Made by a program: the position numbers and the translations under genes. From JBEIVB01 sp040374085 (GTDB lineage Bacteria; Bacteroidota; Bacteroidia; UBA4408), in contig JBEIVB010000017.1 in NCBI GenBank assembly GCA_040374085.1, positions 1 through 34,544 on the forward strand: a DNA stretch of 34,544 nt, in the 5' to 3' direction. Under the pieces are notes generated by a model. That model was not told the DNA's origin. It saw only the letters and a list, made by a program, of their open reading frames with translations, and made no database searches. Of the stretch, positions 32,304 to 34,544 are shown piece by piece (position 1 is the first letter of the stretch; each line of letters starts with the position of its first letter).

Positions 32304-34544
32304 ATGAACCGGAAGATTCTTCAAGCAGCTGTTATAGGGTCGGGTGTGATGGGATCGCGCATCGCCTGCCATTTTGCCAACGTGGGCATCCCGGTGCTCC
32401 TCTTGGATATAGTTCCATCCAAACTCAGCGATACCGAGGAGCGTTCAGGCCTCACCCTCGAAAGTACGAACGTGCGCAACCGCATAGTAAACGATGCCTT
32501 ACAAGCCGCCATCAAGAGCAGCCCTTCGCCCTTGTACGATGCCAAATCTGTGGGCTTGATTCAAACCGGAAACCTCGAAGACGATTTTCATCGTTTGGCC
32601 GCGGCCGATTGGATTGTGGAGGTGGTGGTGGAGCGCCTCGACATCAAACGTCAACTTTTTGAGCGCATCGAAGGTGTACGCAAGGCCGGCAGCCTGGTTA
32701 CCAGCAACACCTCGGGCATACCCTTGCACCTGATGGCCGAGGGGCGCAGCGCCGATTTTACGGCCCACTTCTGCGGAACCCACTTCTTTAACCCTCCGCG
32801 CTACCTCCGATTGCTCGAAATCATTCCCCAGCCGGCGGTTAAGCAAGAGGTGGTGGATTTCCTAATGGATTTTGGAGACCGCATATTGGGCAAAACCACG
32901 GTGCTCTGCAAAGACACACCGGCTTTCATCGCCAACCGAATTGGGGTGTACGGCATCATGGCCCTTTTTCATTCCATGGAGCGCCACAACCTCAGCATTG
33001 ATGATGTAGACAAGCTCACCGGCCCCCTCATTGGCAGACCCAAATCGGCCACGTTCCGCACCTGCGATGTGGTGGGCTTAGACACCCTCGTGCACGTAGC
33101 CAAAGGTGTAGCTGCAAACTGCCCTGCAGATGAAAGCAGCGCCGCGTTTGCCATCCCAAATTTTATTGAACAAATGGTTAAAAACAATTGGCTGGGAAGC
33201 AAAACCGGCCAAGGTTTTTATAAGAAAGAAAAGGTTGCAGGCAAAAAGGATCAAATCCTGAGCCTCAACCTCAGCACGCTTGAGTATGGCCCTGCCGTTA
33301 AGCAGCGCTTTCCGGTATTGGAAACCACCAAGAATCTGGATAAGCTGAGCGATCGTTTAAAAGCCCTGGTTTCGGCTAAAGACCCGGCTGGCGCGTTTGT
33401 GCGCGAGATGTTTGCCGGCCTTTTCCATTATGTGGGGCATCGCATTCCGGAGATTGCCGACGATGTATATAAAATAGACGAGGCCATGAAAGCCGGCTTT
33501 GGCTGGGAATTGGGGCCGTTCGAGTATTGGGATGCCCTTGGTTTTGAAACGGGAATGGCGCTTATTCAGGAGGCCAAACTCGAACCTGCGGCATGGATTG
33601 TGGCCATGAAATCGCAAGCATCGCCGCGCTTTTACACCCACCAACAAGGACGCAAGCAACATTACCGTCCAAGCACAAGCACCTTTGAACCCATACCCGG
33701 CACCGAGCATTTTTTGTTGCTTGACAGCTTTAGGGCGCAAACTCCTATTTGGAAGAACGCAGGATGCACCCTTCACGACATAGGCGACGGAATCCTAAAT
33801 CTGGAATTCCACACCAAAATGAATACCATTGGCGGGGAAATCATTTCGGGATTAAACAAAAGCATACAGATTGCAGAGGAGTCCTTCAATGGATTGGTGA
33901 TTTCCAACGAGGCACCCAACTTCACGGCGGGTGCCAATTTGGGCATGATCTTTATGATGGCGGCAGAAGGAGAGTGGGATGAACTGAACATGGCCATACG
34001 TGCCTTTCAGCAGGCCATGATGCGGGTGCGGTATTCGGCCGTGCCTGTGGTGGTTGCGCCCCATAACATGACCTTGGGCGGCGGCTGCGAAATGTCGTTG
34101 CATGCCGACCGTGTGCAGGCTCATGCGGAATTGTATATGGGCTTGGTGGAATTTGGGGTTGGCGTTATCCCGGGTGGAGGCGGCACAAAGGAATTCGCCT
34201 TGCGCGCATCCGACGCCTATTTCGAGGGCGATCTGGAGCTGGCCACCCTTAGGAACCGCTTCTTAACCATTGGGCAAGCCAAAGTGAGCACCTCAGCACA
34301 AGAAGCATTTAAATTAGGTTACCTGCGTCCGGGCACAGATGGCATTACCCTAAACCGAAACCGCCTGCTGGCCGATGCCAAGAATGCCTGCCTCGACCTT
34401 AGCGAAAAAGGATATAAACAGCCGGTTAAACGAAAAAACGTTAAAGTGCTGGGCAGAAGCGGTTTAGGTATGATTTACGCAGGCGCGAATTCCATGTACA
34501 GCGGCAACTTCATCAGCGAGCACGACCGAAAAATATCCGAGAAG
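32304..34544 (+). CDS. 3-hydroxyacyl-CoA dehydrogenase/enoyl-CoA hydratase fusion (3' end missing)
   Basis: The frame is open from the ATG at 32304 to the window edge, 747 codons, so the protein is partial. The N-terminal NAD-binding domain has VIGSGVMGSRIA (Gly12, 14, 17) and CGTHFFNPPRYLRLLEIIP. A dehydrogenase C-terminal domain follows (about 200-310, with KDTPAFIANRIG), and a second helical domain near 360-430. The hydratase (crotonase) domain (about 480-690) has the oxyanion segment APNFTAGANLG and both catalytic Glu residues, in GGGCEMS and LVEFGVGVIPGGGGT. The order is dehydrogenase first, the reverse of FadB/FadJ. It should do two consecutive steps of beta-oxidation in the cytoplasm. 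Confidence 0.94.
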   Translation, partial: MNRKILQAAVIGSGVMGSRIACHFANVGIPVLLLDIVPSKLSDTEERSGLTLESTNVRNRIVNDALQAAIKSSPSPLYDAKSVGLIQTGNLEDDFHRLAAADWIVEVVVERLDIKRQLFERIEGVRKAGSLVTSNTSGIPLHLMAEGRSADFTAHFCGTHFFNPPRYLRLLEIIPQPAVKQEVVDFLMDFGDRILGKTTVLCKDTPAFIANRIGVYGIMALFHSMERHNLSIDDVDKLTGPLIGRPKSATFRTCDVVGLDTLVHVAKGVAANCPADESSAAFAIPNFIEQMVKNNWLGSKTGQGFYKKEKVAGKKDQILSLNLSTLEYGPAVKQRFPVLETTKNLDKLSDRLKALVSAKDPAGAFVREMFAGLFHYVGHRIPEIADDVYKIDEAMKAGFGWELGPFEYWDALGFETGMALIQEAKLEPAAWIVAMKSQASPRFYTHQQGRKQHYRPSTSTFEPIPGTEHFLLLDSFRAQTPIWKNAGCTLHDIGDGILNLEFHTKMNTIGGEIISGLNKSIQIAEESFNGLVISNEAPNFTAGANLGMIFMMAAEGEWDELNMAIRAFQQAMMRVRYSAVPVVVAPHNMTLGGGCEMSLHADRVQAHAELYMGLVEFGVGVIPGGGGTKEFALRASDAYFEGDLELATLRNRFLTIGQAKVSTSAQEAFKLGYLRPGTDGITLNRNRLLADAKNACLDLSEKGYKQPVKRKNVKVLGRSGLGMIYAGANSMYSGNFISEHDRKISEK

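Overview
The window looks like ordinary chromosome from a member of the Bacteroidota, probably a free-living lineage of the Flavobacteriales or Cytophagales type. Four things point there: promoters of the Bacteroidota form (TTG, 17-23 nt, TAnnTTTG); secreted proteins ending in type IX secretion (T9SS type A) sorting domains; a GWxTD-domain protein; and a LytTR response regulator beside T9SS cargo. I found no insertion sequence, prophage, CRISPR array or plasmid gene. Species-level placement is not possible from sequence reading alone.

Layout. 1-368: tRNA-Ser(UGA) on the minus strand with its own promoter and a strong terminator. 369-3915 (+): a translationally coupled trio, GWxTD secreted protein, family 2 glycosyltransferase and the tRNA 2-selenouridine synthase MnmH. 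3887-6275 (-): a COG2509-type FAD oxidoreductase followed by MqnA of the futalosine menaquinone route. 6334-7915 (+): adk and obgE. 7912-10834 (-): panB, an RluA-type pseudouridine synthase, a DedA membrane protein and aroE in a tight operon. 10924-14000 (+): a secreted or lipoprotein of unknown function, then dnaK. 14073-17177 (-): folP and cdaA overlapping, then a phosphohexomutase. 17275-18863 (+): a TPR-type lipoprotein coupled to an unknown helical protein. 18962-20404 (-): a secreted M28 peptidase, divergent from mazG (20459-21241, +). 21266-23939 (-): a long-chain acyl-CoA ligase and a YitT-type membrane protein. 24013-25471 (+): an unknown secreted protein and a Nudix/winged-helix regulator. 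25544-32202 (-): a LytTR response regulator, two T9SS cargo proteins and a secreted GH13 amylase. 32304 to the right edge (+): a 3-hydroxyacyl-CoA dehydrogenase/enoyl-CoA hydratase fusion, cut by the window end.

The most distinctive part is 24695-32202. Three neighbouring T9SS cargo proteins, one of them a GH13 enzyme, share a related carbohydrate-binding-like module. In the largest protein that module is inserted inside an Ig-like repeat. Two regulators flank the group: the LytTR protein upstream, and a Nudix-type sugar-regulator homologue with a degenerate Nudix box on the other side. No SusC/SusD pair is present, so this looks like a SusCD-free surface starch or glycan locus. The second notable theme is promoter architecture. 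The tRNA-Ser promoter fixes the distance from TAnnTTTG to the transcript start, and the same distance places folP, mazG and the M28 peptidase gene as candidate leaderless mRNAs.
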